NCBI RefSeq assembly: GCF_024166365.1
Contig: NC_064834.1
Span: 52,804,001-52,868,000 of the forward strand
From: Elephas maximus indicus
Lineage: Eukaryota; Chordata; Mammalia; Proboscidea; Elephantidae
Direction: 5' to 3'
DNA: 64,000 bases
Shown here: positions 12,055 to 24,284 of the stretch, piece by piece
Numbering within the stretch: position 1 is the stretch's first letter
Layout: each line of letters starts with the position of its first letter
Made by a program: the position numbers and the translations under genes
The notes under the pieces: model-generated
Database searches by the model: none
Told to the model about the DNA's origin: nothing
What the model saw: only the letters and a program-made list of their open reading frames with translations

Positions 12055-12655
12055 TTTTCCTTGTCTAATTTTAAGTAAACTGACCATCTAACAAATATCT
12101 GAATGCTTTCTGTGTGCCAGGCATTGTTCTGAGTACCAAGGATACAATCCAAATGGATAAAATTTCCTTTTGACCATTTATCAGCAACCATATTACATGG
12201 AGATACTGGGAGGATTTTGTGGATTTGAAGGGTATGTTGGGATAGTCTAATTGAAAACACAGGCTATGTAGCATAAATGAAACTCACTCTGGAGGGCCCT
12301 GGGAAGATCTCTTAAAGAGATGGGAGGCCATCCTCCAGAGTTACCAAAACAGACATAGATCAAGTCTGCGTGACCACCAATGGAACACACCATGATTTCG
12401 CAACTGCTGAGGTGAGGTGGACAGAAGAAACAGCAGTAACTTAAAATACAAGCCCCAAATCAAAAGTTGTGAGGGAAGACGCTCTGTTTTGCAGGTGCCG
12501 ATTTGCTATCTAGCAGTTTTTCTCAGGCAGTTCTATGCATCAAGCTCCAAGGTGAGCGAAGCCAAGATGAGGATTCTCCTAAGCAACTGGGAAAGGCCAC
12601 CTGGTGATGAATAAGAATTGACCTCGGCCTTCCAAGAACTTAGGAAAGGAATCCC
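12055..12655. other. Gene-free stretch
   Basis: The segment at 12090-12145 (CTTTCTGTGTGCCAGGCATT and following) resembles a MIR/L2 tail. Nothing else is recognised. Confidence 0.4.
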
Positions 12656-13185
12656 TTTGTATTAGTTATTTACTTGCTGTGTAACGAATTGCTCCAAAAC
12701 TTAGCAGCTTGCAACAACAAACATTTATTATCTCACAATGTCTGTGGTTAAGGAATTTGGGAGGAAACCAAGGTGTCAACTGGGGCTTCAGTCTCATCTG
12801 AAGGCTTGACTGGAAAAGGATCTACTTCCAAGCTCATTCTCATTGTCGCTGGCAGGATTCGGTTTCTCATGAGCTATTAGACTGAGGGGCTCTGTTTCTC
12901 ACTGGCAATTGGCTGGAAGCTTCCCTCTGTTCCTTACCACATGGACCTCCCCACAAGGAGAAGCTCACAACATGGCAGCTGGCTTCATCAAAGCAAGTAA
13001 ACAAAAGTAAGAAAGAGGGAAGTCAGTCTTTTTGTAACCTAATCTTGGAAGTAACATCCCATCACTTTTGCCATAGTCTAGTCATTAGAAGCAATCCTCT
13101 AAGGACAGCCCACACTCAAGGGAGGGCATTACATGAGGGCATGAATACCAGGGATCACTGGAGATCATCTCGGAGACTGCTCACC
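12656..13185. repeat. Old interspersed repeat, family not named
   Basis: The opening TTACTTGCTGTGTAACGAAT, the CAACAACAAACATTTATTATC block and the CTTGACTGG-type interior have the look of a mammal-wide repeat of LTR or DNA-transposon type. I cannot assign it safely. Confidence 0.4.
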
Positions 13186-13193
13186 ACCCCAAA

Positions 13194-13345
13194 TCCCACT
13201 GCCATCGAGTCAATTCCAACTCATAGCAACCCTGTAGGACAGAGTAGAACTGCCCCATAGAGTTTCCAAGGAGCACCTCGTGGATTTAAACTGCCAGCCT
13301 CTTGGTTAGCAGCTGTAGCATTTAACCAGGGCCACCAAGGTTTCC
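13194..13345 (-). mobile_element. AfroSINE
   Basis: Antisense copy: GCCATCGAGTCAATTCCAAC, CATAGCAACCCTGTAGGACA, GAGTTTCCAAGGAGCACCTC, then CTTGGTTAGCAGCTGTAGCA. Short form. Confidence 0.9.
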
Positions 13346-14574
13346 CTGCCTACCACAGCCCTCACTTATAAAAGCCCCTAAGACCAAGGTTAACTCCTTC
13401 TCTCCCCATTTCTAGCCCCTATTACTCCCTTATGACCTTGGACATACAACCATAGCCTTCCCACAGCCCTGGATGCCTCTTCCAAGTGAGGATCCAGGAC
13501 AGCTTTAGAAGGACTTGGGTTTCAGAAGACAGAGACCCAAAACTCAGGAGCCCCAGCTCATGGAACAGATAGATGAATATGATATAGCCATTGTCATTGG
13601 CCACAATTGTCAACTGATCAGTCCCCAGACCAGTTGTCCACCAGAGAAGAATCAGGGCCAGGCTGGGCCCTGGAGGCACTTTCTGTCCTGGGAGTAGTCA
13701 GATGTGCAAGTCCATACCAGGCCATGAGAAGTCCATTTGGAGTCTTTCCCATTTGGAGAGGGGCTACAGGGTTGGTGCTCTTCAAGGGCTGGCCCTGCCC
13801 AACTTGACTAGGTTTCAGCCCCACTTGACTTGGTACTGGTTTGAGCATCTATCACTGTCTTAGTTGCAGAGAGGTGGGTGGGAACTCACAGAGATTGTGA
13901 ACCTGGAGAATCCAGAAAGGACAATCTGTGTAATTTCCCTTGAGGGATGGTCTCAGGCCATTTTGGTGGACCCATTTCTCCATTTCTGACCCTCCCTTCA
14001 TTTGGGTTTTTAGTCTCCAGATTCCCATTTCTCTGACTCCATATCTCTTCTCTTGATTTCACACCTAAAGCACAGGATTCTCCCAGAATTGAGCCACCGC
14101 TCTCCAGAAGTGGGAGCAGGACTTGGGAAGACTCTTCACCTCTGCTTTGCCATCTGAGGAAAAGGAGCGGTCTTGAGTCTGGACATGGCAATCCTGGGCC
14201 TTTCCACACTATGTCCACAGAAGTCCACAACAGGGTGCTCTGTCAGGCTGGATCTGAACGTAGCACACTGCCTAAATGGAGACTGACAAATAGGGCAGAA
14301 AACTGCCATACACATCAAAAGGCCTTGGGAAGGGTACAGAGCAGTAGGAATAAGCTCGTAGTCCACATGAGTCCCTGAAGTCATCCAGAAGCTTGGAGAG
14401 GGGCAGTCCTTAGACTGGTTGTCAGCCACAGGTGCATTCCATGGCCCACTTATCGCCTTCTCCTATGCACACACTTCTCCAGGGAGGGGATGAGTACTAT
14501 TTATCTCTTTGTCTGCAGGGCCTGAATGAATGAGTGACCAAACAAATGAGCATACAAACCAGGTATAGTGATTA
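13346..14574. other. Gene-free stretch, nothing recognised
   Basis: Open frames here are short, overlapping and without family resemblance. Confidence 0.4.
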
Positions 14575-14833
14575 AGAGGCTTTGGTGGAGACATCTGTGA
14601 ACATGTGTGAAATGACGTGTACAAATATATTCCTTGAAGCATTATTTGTAATCTCAAAAGATTGGAGACAACTTAAATGTCCATCAGTAGAGGAATGGCA
14701 AAATAAATTATGGTGCATCCATCGATGTAATAGTATGCAGCCATAGAAAGAAGACCAAAAAAAAAAAAAAATGTGGAACAAACTCTAAGATATATTGTTA
14801 GGTGAAAAAAATTGCAAAAGAGGGTGCATATTA

Positions 14834-14838
<5 letters not shown>
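14575..14838 (+). mobile_element. L1 ORF2 3' end fragment
   Basis: Sense-strand L1 words: AAAAGATTGGAGACAACTTA, AATGTCCATCAGTAGAGGAA, AATAAATTATGGTGCATCCA, ATAGTATGCAGCCAT, and ATATATTGTTAGGTGAAAAA. It is interrupted by an A-run and is not coding. Confidence 0.75.

Positions 14839-14840
<2 letters not shown>

Positions 14841-14914
<74 letters not shown>
14841..14914. repeat. (GT)n(GA)n compound microsatellite
   Basis: About 27 GT units followed by about 10 GA units. It directly follows the L1 fragment. Confidence 0.97.
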
Positions 14915-14915
<1 letters not shown>

Positions 14916-16859
14916 GCAGAGACAGAGAGTCAGTCTTCTGGGGGGAGGTAACTCTTCAGCTAACACCTGAGCGTAGGAGGGTGGTGGAGGGCAAACAGAG
15001 GTGAAGAGAAGCAGTTATCTGCCAGCTGTTGTGAAGGTAAGATGGTGAATGCAAATGGCTTAGTGCAGGGCCCAACACATTGTAAGCCCTATCAGTTCAC
15101 TGGTTTTTTTTAATCAGTTCTAGACGACCCACAGGAAGGGATTTCCCAAGATGCCCTCGCTTGAGTTCAGGGCTGCCAATACCCTGGAAAACCACAAGGG
15201 GGAGCTCATCCCCTATTATTGGGTATTTAGACTACTGTCCCCTGAGCTGTAACATACATGCTCTCCCCAGCAGGGGCTGACACCTTCCAAAACTGTTTCA
15301 AAGCTCCTCAGACATCTGCAAAAACAATTCTAGCCCGTGCTAAATCTTCTGTGTGCCAGAGCCGAAGGGGTCTCCTGACAGCCTTGTCCTAATGTCTTCT
15401 CTTAAAGTCCAGAATTTGTTCCTTTGAACTCTCACTACCTCAAAATAGCTCCAATTCCCCAAAATAGCCACCAGTTATATCCTTTTCATCCTTTCTCGTT
15501 CTTCCTACCCAGGCTAGGCATCCATAGGGCCCATCCCCTAGAGCAGCACCTATGGAGGTGGAACACTGGCTACTGAGGCCTCTTGGCTATCTAGGGCAGG
15601 AGGGCTTCAGTTCTCTGTACCTGTCAACCCCTAATTGGGCCCCAAGTCCCTCCTGAGAAGGGATAAAAAGTCTTAACCCACAAATATCCTTCCCTAGTTA
15701 GGAATGTACTTTTCATTTCGAATCCCACAGTCACTGTCCCAGTGGCTCCCAGAGAAGATTTTGATGGCCGCATGGTTTGGAGTGGGACAGGCCTGTAGTC
15801 CAGTCCTCACTCTGTTGATGACCTTGAGCAAATCATATCACCTTTATGTTCATCATCCATGGAATAGAGACTAAAAGAAGACCTAACATCTTACTTTATG
15901 GGATAGTCCAGGTGTCTGTCCCAGGAAAACAAAGTAATATTCAGTGCAAGACACCTTGTTCCTTTCCCCCCTCAACCATAGAAGATATTTAAACACACAC
16001 TGAGACTGACATACCAATAACTCCCAGAAAGGAGAGGGAGGCTGTTTCCTGACAGATGGCTTCAAGCCAAAGAGATAAACCTGGGTTCAGGTGGGGTCTG
16101 GCAGGAAGTCAGCACACTCCCTTTTTAACTCTCTCCCAAGAGAAGTCTGGCTGAAGTTGAGAACTGATAGGCTACAGGATCTGACAAGGTCAGAAAAGGG
16201 CCAGGGGAAGGATTTCCTGGTAGAGCAAGCAGAGACATTGATGGACTCCCTGGGCCAGTGACTGTGTTACTGTCTTCCCGCTCCAGAAGGCAGGAACAAG
16301 ACCTTGCTCATCTGTGCCCAGCTCCGTACCTGGCACATAAAGTGCAGTCTCCTGGGGTCCAGAGTGGCCAAGGAGTTTATCCCTTTGGCATTGGTTCCAT
16401 CAGGACCCATTACTGTCAACTGATGACTTAACCACCTTTGGAAGATGATAGAGGTTGTTCCAAAGCTGCCTCATACAAACCACAGTTCGCTCCTCAATGA
16501 AACAAGAGCTGGACCAGATTGAAGGCTTTCAAACTGTGTTCCTCAAGACCCCTCAGAAACAAGAAGGCAGGGAGAGGGAGGTGACGGGTGGGCAACAAAT
16601 GTTCAAAGCCCCCTGTCCCCAGTCTACTAGAGAAGCCCCAAAAGAGGTCATGTAAAAGGTGAAATAAACAGCAATAAAGAAAAGTCTATACAACTCATAT
16701 ATGCAGTTTGACAAATAGTTATAAAACAAATACTCCATTATACAGGTCTCCCTGATGCCACCAAGGCCGAATGGGTCCTCAGTCCCGAATTGAGATGTGG
16801 GGGAAGGGGAAGGGAGGATCTCAAAGCCCTCTTCTTTCTCTTGCTCTCCCTATTACTAC
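14915..16859. other. Gene-free stretch with old SINE/LINE scraps
   Basis: Recognisable pieces are a MIR tail near 15035-15095 (TTAGTGCAGGGCCCAACACA), a MIR body at 15777-15895 (GATGACCTTGAGCAAATCAT) and an L2 3' end near 16275-16345 (GCTCCGTACCTGGCACATAA). Nothing coding is recognised. Confidence 0.5.
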
Positions 16860-17480
16860 CTTTTTTTTTAAATTAATTTTTGTTGTAGTTATTATTGAGA
16901 ATATAAACAGCAGAATATACACCAATTCAAGAGCTTCTACATGTGTAATTCAGTGACATTGATCACATTCTTCACCCTCTTTTTCCAAATTATTCCTCTT
17001 CCATTAACATAAACTCGCTGCCCCCTAAGTTTCCTATCTACTATTTCAGAGTTGCTGTTATCAGTTTGATCCCATATTAGATAGTTCTTTAAGAGAGTAC
17101 AATGCTCAAGGCAGACATTCTTTACCAATTATGCTAAACTATTGTTTGGTTTAAAGAAGATATCAGTGGATATTTTTGTTTAAGGTCTAAGTTTTAAAGA
17201 TTATCTCAGAGCAATAGTTCTGGGGATTCATCCAGCCTCAATGGCTTCAGAAAACCTAGATTCCATGAGAATTTGAAATTCTCTTCCACATTTTCTCCAT
17301 TTGATCAGAATTCTTCTATAGAATCTTCAATTAAAATGTTCAGTAATGGTAGCCAGGGACCATCCATTTCTTTTGGTCTCATGGCAAAGGAGGCAATTGG
17401 CCATGCCTCCATTTCCTCTTCCTTCTTCCTGACTCTCCTTCCTCTGTTGCTCTCTATTGCTATCTTATTGGCAGAAAGTA
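16860..17480 (-). mobile_element. Old L1-type 3' UTR repeat, unbroken copy
   Basis: Opens with a T-run and is the most complete copy of the family also found at 5826/7496 and 7830-8480. At 17112-17125 it keeps the uninterrupted site (ACATTCTTTACC) that the RTE element hit in the paralogue at 6084. Its right part (TTTTCTCCATTTGATCAGAA, GGTAGCCAGGGACCATCC) parallels the younger L1 3' UTR at 41603-42200, which supports the L1 assignment. Confidence 0.65.
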
Positions 17481-17858
17481 TGAAACATTTTTGACACTTT
17501 GAAACTGCAATGGAAAGTCATTCTCAGGGACAGTGTAGAAGAGGAGTTAGAGATAGAGGTGAATGGACATTCTATGGTGATGGGCATTTTTGGTGTCAAC
17601 AAAGGGAGAGGTGTCAGGTCCTCAAGCATGACGTACTCGAAGTTGTTCTCAGGAACGTATGTGTGGAAAGGATGTGTGTGCGGGGGCAATACTGGCAGCT
17701 TCTAGTCCAGGAAGGCATCTGAGAGTTCTGCAACGGGCCAGGAAGATGGGGATCTACCCTGAATATAAGCCTGCTAGACCTTGGCAGGTACACAATCATG
17801 GGCTCATAAAAGGCTTTCTCTTGTTTTGTTTTTCTATGTTTATTTTTGTTCTCTTTAC
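17481..17858. other. Gene-free stretch, nothing recognised
   Basis: No exon, RNA gene or repeat seen. Confidence 0.4.
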
Positions 17859-17932
17859 CCCCATAGGGCAGTTCTACTCTGTACTATAGGGTCTCTATAG
17901 GTCAGAATTGACAGCAATGGGTTTAGTTTGGT
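17859..17932 (+). mobile_element. AfroSINE tail fragment
   Basis: Tail only: GGGCAGTTCTACTCTGTACT, ATAGGGTCTCTATAGGTCAG, then GACAGCAATGGGTTTAG. Confidence 0.8.
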
Positions 17933-17974
17933 TATCCCCATCATTGCTCCTATTTTCCTTTCTCTCCATAAACA

Positions 17975-18412
17975 CCTAACTATATGGTATTTGGCCTATG
18001 TCCTTGGTATATATGTATCTTTGAAAAATACACGTGTTTTGTGTATGTATGCACTATAGATCTCTTTTAGTCCTTATTTTTCACTGCTTTTAAGATTTAT
18101 CCATCTTATTATATTTTTCTCAAACTCATTGCTTCCAATTGCTACATATTTACTCCACAGAATACATCTACTGCGTTTTACTTATCCATTGTTTCAATTT
18201 CCATTTTTCTGGCTACTAGTAAGGCTGGCATCCTTTCATATGTGCGTTGCCACTCAGTTTGCCTTCTCTGAATTGCCTGTTCACAGGCTTTTAGTAGTTT
18301 CTACCGGGCTGTTTGTTTTTATTGAACTGTTGGAGTTCTTTATATAGTCTGCATTCTGACCCTTTGTATGCACACAGCAAATTTCTTCTTCTGGTCTATG
18401 GCTTGTCTATTA
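17975..18412 (-). mobile_element. L1 fragment, antisense
   Basis: Antisense L1 words such as AAACTCATTGCTTCCAATTG, TTGGAGTTCTTTATATAGTC and TGGTCTATGGCTTGTCTATT. It is probably a separate, older fragment from the L1 that begins at the T-run near 18415. Confidence 0.6.
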
Positions 18413-20530
18413 AATTTTTTTTTTTAATTATGGTAAAATATATATAACAACAAATTTGCCATTTTAACCATTTTTAAGTGTACAATTCAGTGGTGTTAAT
18501 TACATCTACAGTGTTGTACAACCATCGCTGCCATCTATTTTCACCACACCAAACAGAAATGCTGTACGCATTGATCAATAACTCCCCTTTCTTGCCGCTC
18601 CTAGCTTCTGATAATTCCTAATCTGCTTTCTGCCTCTGAATTTTTCTTCTAGATATTTCCTATAATGTAATCATGCAATATTTGTCCTTTTGTGTCTAGC
18701 TTATTTCACTTAACATAATGTTTTCAGGGTTCATCCACATTGCAGCATGTATTAGTATTTCATTCCTTTTATGGATGAATAATATCCCATTGTATGTATG
18801 TACTACATCTTGTACAACCGAAGGATTCACCTGTTGATGGATACTTGGGTTGTTTCTACCTTTTAGCTTTTGTGAATAATACTGCCCTGAACATTGGTAT
18901 ACGTGTGTCTGTTTGGGTTCCTGCTTTTAATTCTATTTACCTGGAGTGGAATTTCTGAGTCACATGATAATTCTGTTTAACTTTTTGAGGAACTGCCAAA
19001 CTGTTTTCCACAGCAACTACACCATTTCTATGACTTGTATTTTCACTTTGTTATTTTTATGTACAATTTTAAAAAATTTAATGTAAGCAAATATATCAGC
19101 ATTTCTATTAAAAATTCGAGCTTTTATTCCTTGTTTAAGAAATTTTGCTCTAGCCCCCAAGATATTAAAAATATTCTATATTTTTTCCTAAAAGATTTAG
19201 TTTTGCTTTTCACGTTTGTCTTCAATACACCTAAGTTTGTTTTGTATACGGTATGAGATAAAGATCCAATTTTTCTCATATGGAAAGCCATCTAACTCAG
19301 GACTTGCTTTGATTAGCAATGCCACCTCTGTTATACAGCGCGTATCCTTATATGGGCCTATTTCTCTCCCAGTAAATTATTTGCATCCTTAATTGAATAC
19401 CATATTATGTTGATTGCTTTTATTATTTCTATAATAAGAGAAATAGTATATTCTCTCTTTTTTCTTGATTAGTCATTCAGAGGTTCCTATATCTTGTTAA
19501 TCTATTCAAAGGATCGGGCTTTGGTTTTGTTAGTTTTTTATATTTTTTATTTTTAATATTTTTATAAATATAAATCTGCAGTAAGATATGAGTCCTCTAA
19601 CTTTGTTCTTCTGTTTCCATGTTATTTTGGCTATTTGGGGCCCCTTTGCAATTCCATATGAATTTGAGGATTTGTTTTTCCATTTCTGCAAAGAGGCTGT
19701 CAGAATTTTGATAGAGATTGCTTGGAATCTGTAGATCACTTTGGGTAGTATTGACGTCTAAACGATATTAAGTCTTCCAATCCATGAACATGTGGTGTCT
19801 TTCCATTTATTTAGGACTTTTAAAAATTTTTTCAGCAATGTTTCCTAGTTTTAGTGTATAAGTCTTTCACTTACTTGGTTACATTTATTCCTAGATATTA
19901 TATTCTTTTGGATGCTATTGTAAATGAAATCGTTTTCTTAATATCCTTTTTGGATTATTCATTGTTGGTGTACAGAAACAATCGATTTTTGTTTGTTGCC
20001 TTATGCCTGGCAACTTCCCTGAATTAGTTTATTAGCTCTAGCAGGTGTGTTTGTGTATTATTTGGGATTTTCTATATATAGGATCATTTCATCTGAAAAT
20101 AGAGATAGTTTTCCTTCTTCCTTCCCAGTTTGGATGCCTTTTATTTCTTTTTCTTGCCTATTTGCTTTGCTAGAACTTCCAGTAGAATGTTGAATAGCAG
20201 TGGTGAAAGTGGACTTCCTTGTCTTGTTCCTGATCTTAGGGGTAAATCTTTCAGTCCTTCACCATTGAATATGATGTTAGCTATGATGAAAACTATATTT
20301 TTTATGATACTGAGTCTTTGAAATTAACTAAGGCTTTCTTTAAGACTTACTACAATGTCAAATTTTGCCAATGTTCCATAAATATTCTCAATTTTGGAGT
20401 GTAAATTTCTCCTATATATATATAAACACATGTGTACAAACATATAGATATATGTGTGTGTGTATATAGTTAATTATATTTAAATCTTCTATGTCTTTCT
20501 TTAATTTTCATCTACCTAATCTATCTGTTG
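18413..20530 (-). mobile_element. L1 LINE, 3' portion (3' UTR and ORF2)
   Basis: Begins with a T-run and the L1 3' UTR block (CCATTTTAACCATTTTTAAG, TGTACAATTCAGTGG). It continues as antisense ORF2, with GGATGAATAATATCCCATTG, TTTGTGAATAATACTGCCCT, and the reverse-transcriptase-region block GTGGACTTCCTTGTCTTGTT. Frames are broken throughout, so the copy is dead. The same L1 probably continues beyond the AfroSINE at 20531. Confidence 0.8.
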
Positions 20531-20690
20531 GAAATCCTGGTGCCGTAGTGGTTAAGTGCCACGGCTGCTAACCAAAAGGTCCACAGTTCGAATTCACCAG
20601 ATTTTCCTTGGAAACTCTATGAGGCAGTTCTACTCTGTCCTATAGGGATGCTATGAGTCGGAATCAACTCAATGGCAATCGGTTTGGGTT
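20531..20690 (+). mobile_element. AfroSINE inserted in L1
   Basis: Head (GGTGCCGTAGTGGTTAAGTG, GGCTGCTAACCAAAAGG) and tail (GCAGTTCTACTCTGTCCTAT, TATGAGTCGGAATCAACTC) are clear. L1-like sequence lies on both sides. Confidence 0.92.
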
Positions 20691-21294
20691 TGAGAATCTG
20701 TTTTGGTAGGGGTCTGTTGAAAATCTCTATCATTGTTGATTTATCTATTCCCATCCACCTCCAAGTTTTGTCAGTTGTTATTCATATATTTCAAATCTAT
20801 ATTGCTAGATGTACATGTGTTCATAGTTATTATAACTCCTTGATTTATTCCTTTACCAATATGTAATGTTCCTTTTTGGTCCTTTATGATGTTTTTCACC
20901 TTAAAATGTTTTTTGTCTGACTAGAAAACTGCTACAATGGTTTATTTTGGTTAATATAATGGTTTATTTCTTTTGCATCTCTTTATTTTCAGTCTTTCTG
21001 TATCCCCTTTTATAACAATAACATATTTCCATTCAATACATAATTTATTTTTAATCCATATAAGAGTCTTTTTCTTTTCATTTGTAGATTTAACCCACTT
21101 ACATTTACTGCAATCACTGTTATATTTAGACATATCAACCCTTACATAACCACCTTATCTATGGTTCCTACTCACTATCTCTCATTCTATTTCTCCTTCA
21201 TAACTTCCAATGATGGGATTTTCTTTTGTTGCTTTGAAAGTTATAAATTATATATTTTTCCTCTGGGTGTTACCCTTAGCTTATTATAACCCAT
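20691..21294 (-). mobile_element. L1 LINE, continued
   Basis: Antisense L1-like sequence (GGTAGGGGTCTGTTGAAAAT, ATATGTAATGTTCCTTTTTG, then GTCCTTTATGATG, ACCTTAAAATGTTTTTTGTC). Probably the same element as 18413-20530. Confidence 0.65.
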
Positions 21295-21587
21295 GTTGCT
21301 GTTGTAAGTTGCCATCAAGTTGGTCCCCAACACACGGTGACCCCATGTACAATAGGCTCAGACCATTGTGATCCATAGGATTCTCACTGGCTGATTTTCA
21401 AAAGTAGGTTGACAGCCTTTTCCTCCTAGTCTGTCTTAGTCCGGAAGCTCTGCTGAAACCTGTTCAGCAACACACAAACCTCCACTGACAGATGAGTGTT
21501 GGTGTGCTTGATATGCATTGGCTGGGAATTGAACCCAGGCCTCCTGAATAGATGGTGAGAATTCTACCACCAAACTACCACTGCCCT
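21295..21587 (-). mobile_element. Second afrotherian SINE family (RTE-linked), antisense
   Basis: GTTGCCATCAAGTTGGTCCC, GTCTGTCTTAGTCCGGAAGC, CTGACAGATGAGTG, TGGGAATTGAACCCAGGCCT and the terminal tRNA-like end, with TACCACTGCCC at the right. The same family occurs in sense orientation at 35616-36140, and its middle resembles the 5' part of the RTE element at 7330-7490. Confidence 0.75.
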
Positions 21588-22720
21588 CATATAACTTATA
21601 TTTATTTTTTCCTATCAATTTTGCTCTTATTAATAGCAATATCTTTCCTTCCAAAAAAGTGTATGCTCCCCTTCCACTGGAACTCACTCCACTCCCTTTA
21701 AAATGCAGAACCCTGTCATATTGGTATCATCTAGAATTTTGGTGCTCAATGATGACTGTTGTTTTGTGGGTTTTGTAGCATTATCTGGAATTTAATTCTC
21801 TCCTCGGGGTAAATCTTTCACCATTAAATATGATGTTAGCTATGGTGAAAACTATGTTTTTATGATACTGAGTCTTTGAAATTAATTAAAATGTGTTTTA
21901 AAGAGGGTCTTTGGGTAGTAAAACTTCTGAGACCTTGAAGGTTTGATACCTTTATTTCACTTTTATACTAAAATTATATTTAGGCTGCATAGGAAATTCT
22001 AGTTCTAAAGTTTTTCTTTGACAGTTTGAAAATATTATTCCATTATTTGCTTGCATCTACCATTGCTATTGAGAAAACTGATGTCAGTATAATATTTGCT
22101 CCCAGTGGATAGTGTATGTGGGATTGTTTTGTTGTTGTTGTTTTGTATGTTTGTTTCTTTGTTTTAAATCTCTGGGATCTTTTAGAGTTTTTATTTATCT
22201 CTCACTTAATTAAATTTTACTATAATGTGTTTGGGTTTTTTTCTTACTGTCTTATTGATACTCAGTCTGACATATTTCTCTCCTGGGAAATTCTGAGAAT
22301 TCTTTTATTCACTACTTTTCCCTCCTTTCTAGCTTTTTTTCCCCCACTCCTCTTCTGGAACTTCCATTTTTAAAGATATTTCTATCTTCCATACCTATTA
22401 ACTTTACCCTTATATTCTCCATCTCTTTATTCCTTCCTAATAGCTTCTTCATCAACCTTATCTTCCACTTCATGGATTCATTCTTAGTCTGAATCTATTC
22501 TGCCATTCAACTTACATATTGAGTTCTTTATTTCAGCTGTTATATCTTTTTATACTTGATAGTTTCTTTATACATTCTCCTTCCTATTTCAAATCTATAA
22601 TATTCTCTATTAGCTCTTTAAGGATTTTTATTATGATTATTTTAAATTCTTGTTCTCTAGTCCATTAATTCTACTTCATCTCATGTAGGTTGTTTACTTT
22701 TTGGTCTTTCTTTTATGGGG
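21588..22720 (-). mobile_element. L1 LINE, distal (5'-ward) part
   Basis: Antisense L1-like T-rich sequence, with words typical of the ORF1/ORF2 5' side (TTATCTTCCACTTCATGGATT, TTATTTCAGCTGTTATATC). A block at 21806-21893 repeats one at 20235-20330. The right boundary is vague. Confidence 0.55.
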
Positions 22721-23875
22721 ATCGCAGTACTAAGATGGCTTCTTATTTTTCTTTATGAGCTCATATTCCCCTAGGGATATCATTCGCTTGGCTGGTGGTG
22801 TGTACCTGAGGATGAAGCTACTAACTGGGCTCTTACTTGTGCCTTTACCTCCACTCTCATCCTTCCCAACCCTATGATCTTAGGCAAGGGGGGGTGTGCC
22901 TCCAGTTGAGTCTACTGTTTTTCAATCTGGATTCTGCTGATCCCCAGATCCCACTTCCCAAGGTGGATCTACCCTTCAGAAAACCTCCCTCTGGAGATTC
23001 AACGTGGAGTGGGTAGCAAAAGGAGATAATGTCTAGTGGCGAGCTACAACAAGTCTGGATCCCTGTGGTCGTTTTGTACTGCATCATCTTGATTAAGGTG
23101 GAATGTTATTTCCCAGAAGGCTCTTCCCTGTATGGTTCTGAATGGAACTGGCCTGCGGAGAAATTTGCCCAAGATTTGAAAGGTGAAAGTAAAGCAGCAA
23201 CAATTATGCTCTGTGGTTAGAGGCAGTTAGAGACAGAGGCAGAGTGCCAGAACATTCCAGTTTGTCTTTACTCTCCTACTCTGTACCCAGGTCTTCTTCC
23301 TCACTGCCAGATCCGCTGACCAGCAGAGACTCCACCAGTAGATAATTGGTGAGAACTCGAAAGTAGTGTCTATGAAGAGTCAACAGCTTTTCATAGACTT
23401 CACAGCAGCCCCACTTCTCAGTCCAACTCCTGGAAGCAAGATGCACCTTGGTTCCTGATTTCCCTATAAGCTCTGGAGCCAGTGTTTCCAGAGGGCTGGG
23501 TGGTAACTTTTTCATGATCCTCCAACTCCCCTTTGTTACCTCTACTTTCCTAGCTCCTCCCACAATTGTATAAATTCTAATTCCTACAATAAATTCCTTA
23601 TTCCATGATACTCCAGTGGTTCTGCTTCCCTGATTGAACCTTGGTGGATACAGTTTCTGAGGACTGTATGGAACGAAGCTTCTGCACCAACGCTGGCCTC
23701 CCTATCTCTTCACTGTTACATGAGAGGGAAATACATTTCTCTCTTGTTTAAGTCACGTATTTTAGTCTAACTTCATGAAGCTGAGCCATCTACTGGTTCT
23801 AAACACCTGACTACCTCTGGACCATTACAGGAGAAAGAACTTCTATCTTATTTGACCCAATGAATTTTTAAATCT
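22721..23875. other. Gene-free stretch, nothing named
   Basis: The segment at 23570-23640 (AATTCCTACAATAAATTCCT and following) looks like part of an old LTR or LINE end, but I cannot assign it. No coding is seen. Confidence 0.35.
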
Positions 23876-24284
23876 TGTTATAGACTAAATTACGTCCCCC
23901 CAAAATATGTGTTGTAAATCCGAACCTCTATGCCTGTGGTTATAATCCCATTTGGGAATGGGTTGTCTTTGTTATGTTAATGAGGTAGGATTAGTGTATA
24001 GTGTATCTCTAGTCAATCTTTTTTGAGATATAAAAGAGATTAAACAAGTGAGCAGAGCAGAGACTTAGGAAGGTATGTGCTAAGCCACATGAAGATTTCC
24101 CAGGCGCAGAAGCTCAGAAGAGACAAGAACCTTTCTACAGAGTCGACAGAGAGAGACAGCCTTTCCCTAGAGCTGGCACCCTGAATTCAGACTTCTAGCC
24201 TCCTAAACTGTGAGAAAATAAATTTGCTTGCTAAAGCCATACACTTGTGGTATTTCTGTTATAGCAGCACTAGATAACTAAGAC
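23876..24284 (+). mobile_element. MaLR/MLT1-type solo LTR
   Basis: Opens TGTTATAGACTAAATTACGT then CCCCCCAAAATATG, and ends with TTCTGTTATAGCAGCACTAG then ATAACTAAGACA. These are the expected 5' and 3' ends of a mammalian MaLR LTR, about 410 bp long. An AAATAAA-type signal occurs near 24220. No internal region is attached. Confidence 0.8.

Noticed and set aside
14841-14914. Regular short repeats as a CRISPR-like array
   Set aside because: It is a plain dinucleotide microsatellite in a vertebrate genome.
15192-15205. Third CTCF-like motif (CCACAAGGGGGAGC)
   Set aside because: It departs from the core at the GCGC part, so I would not call it without a matrix score.
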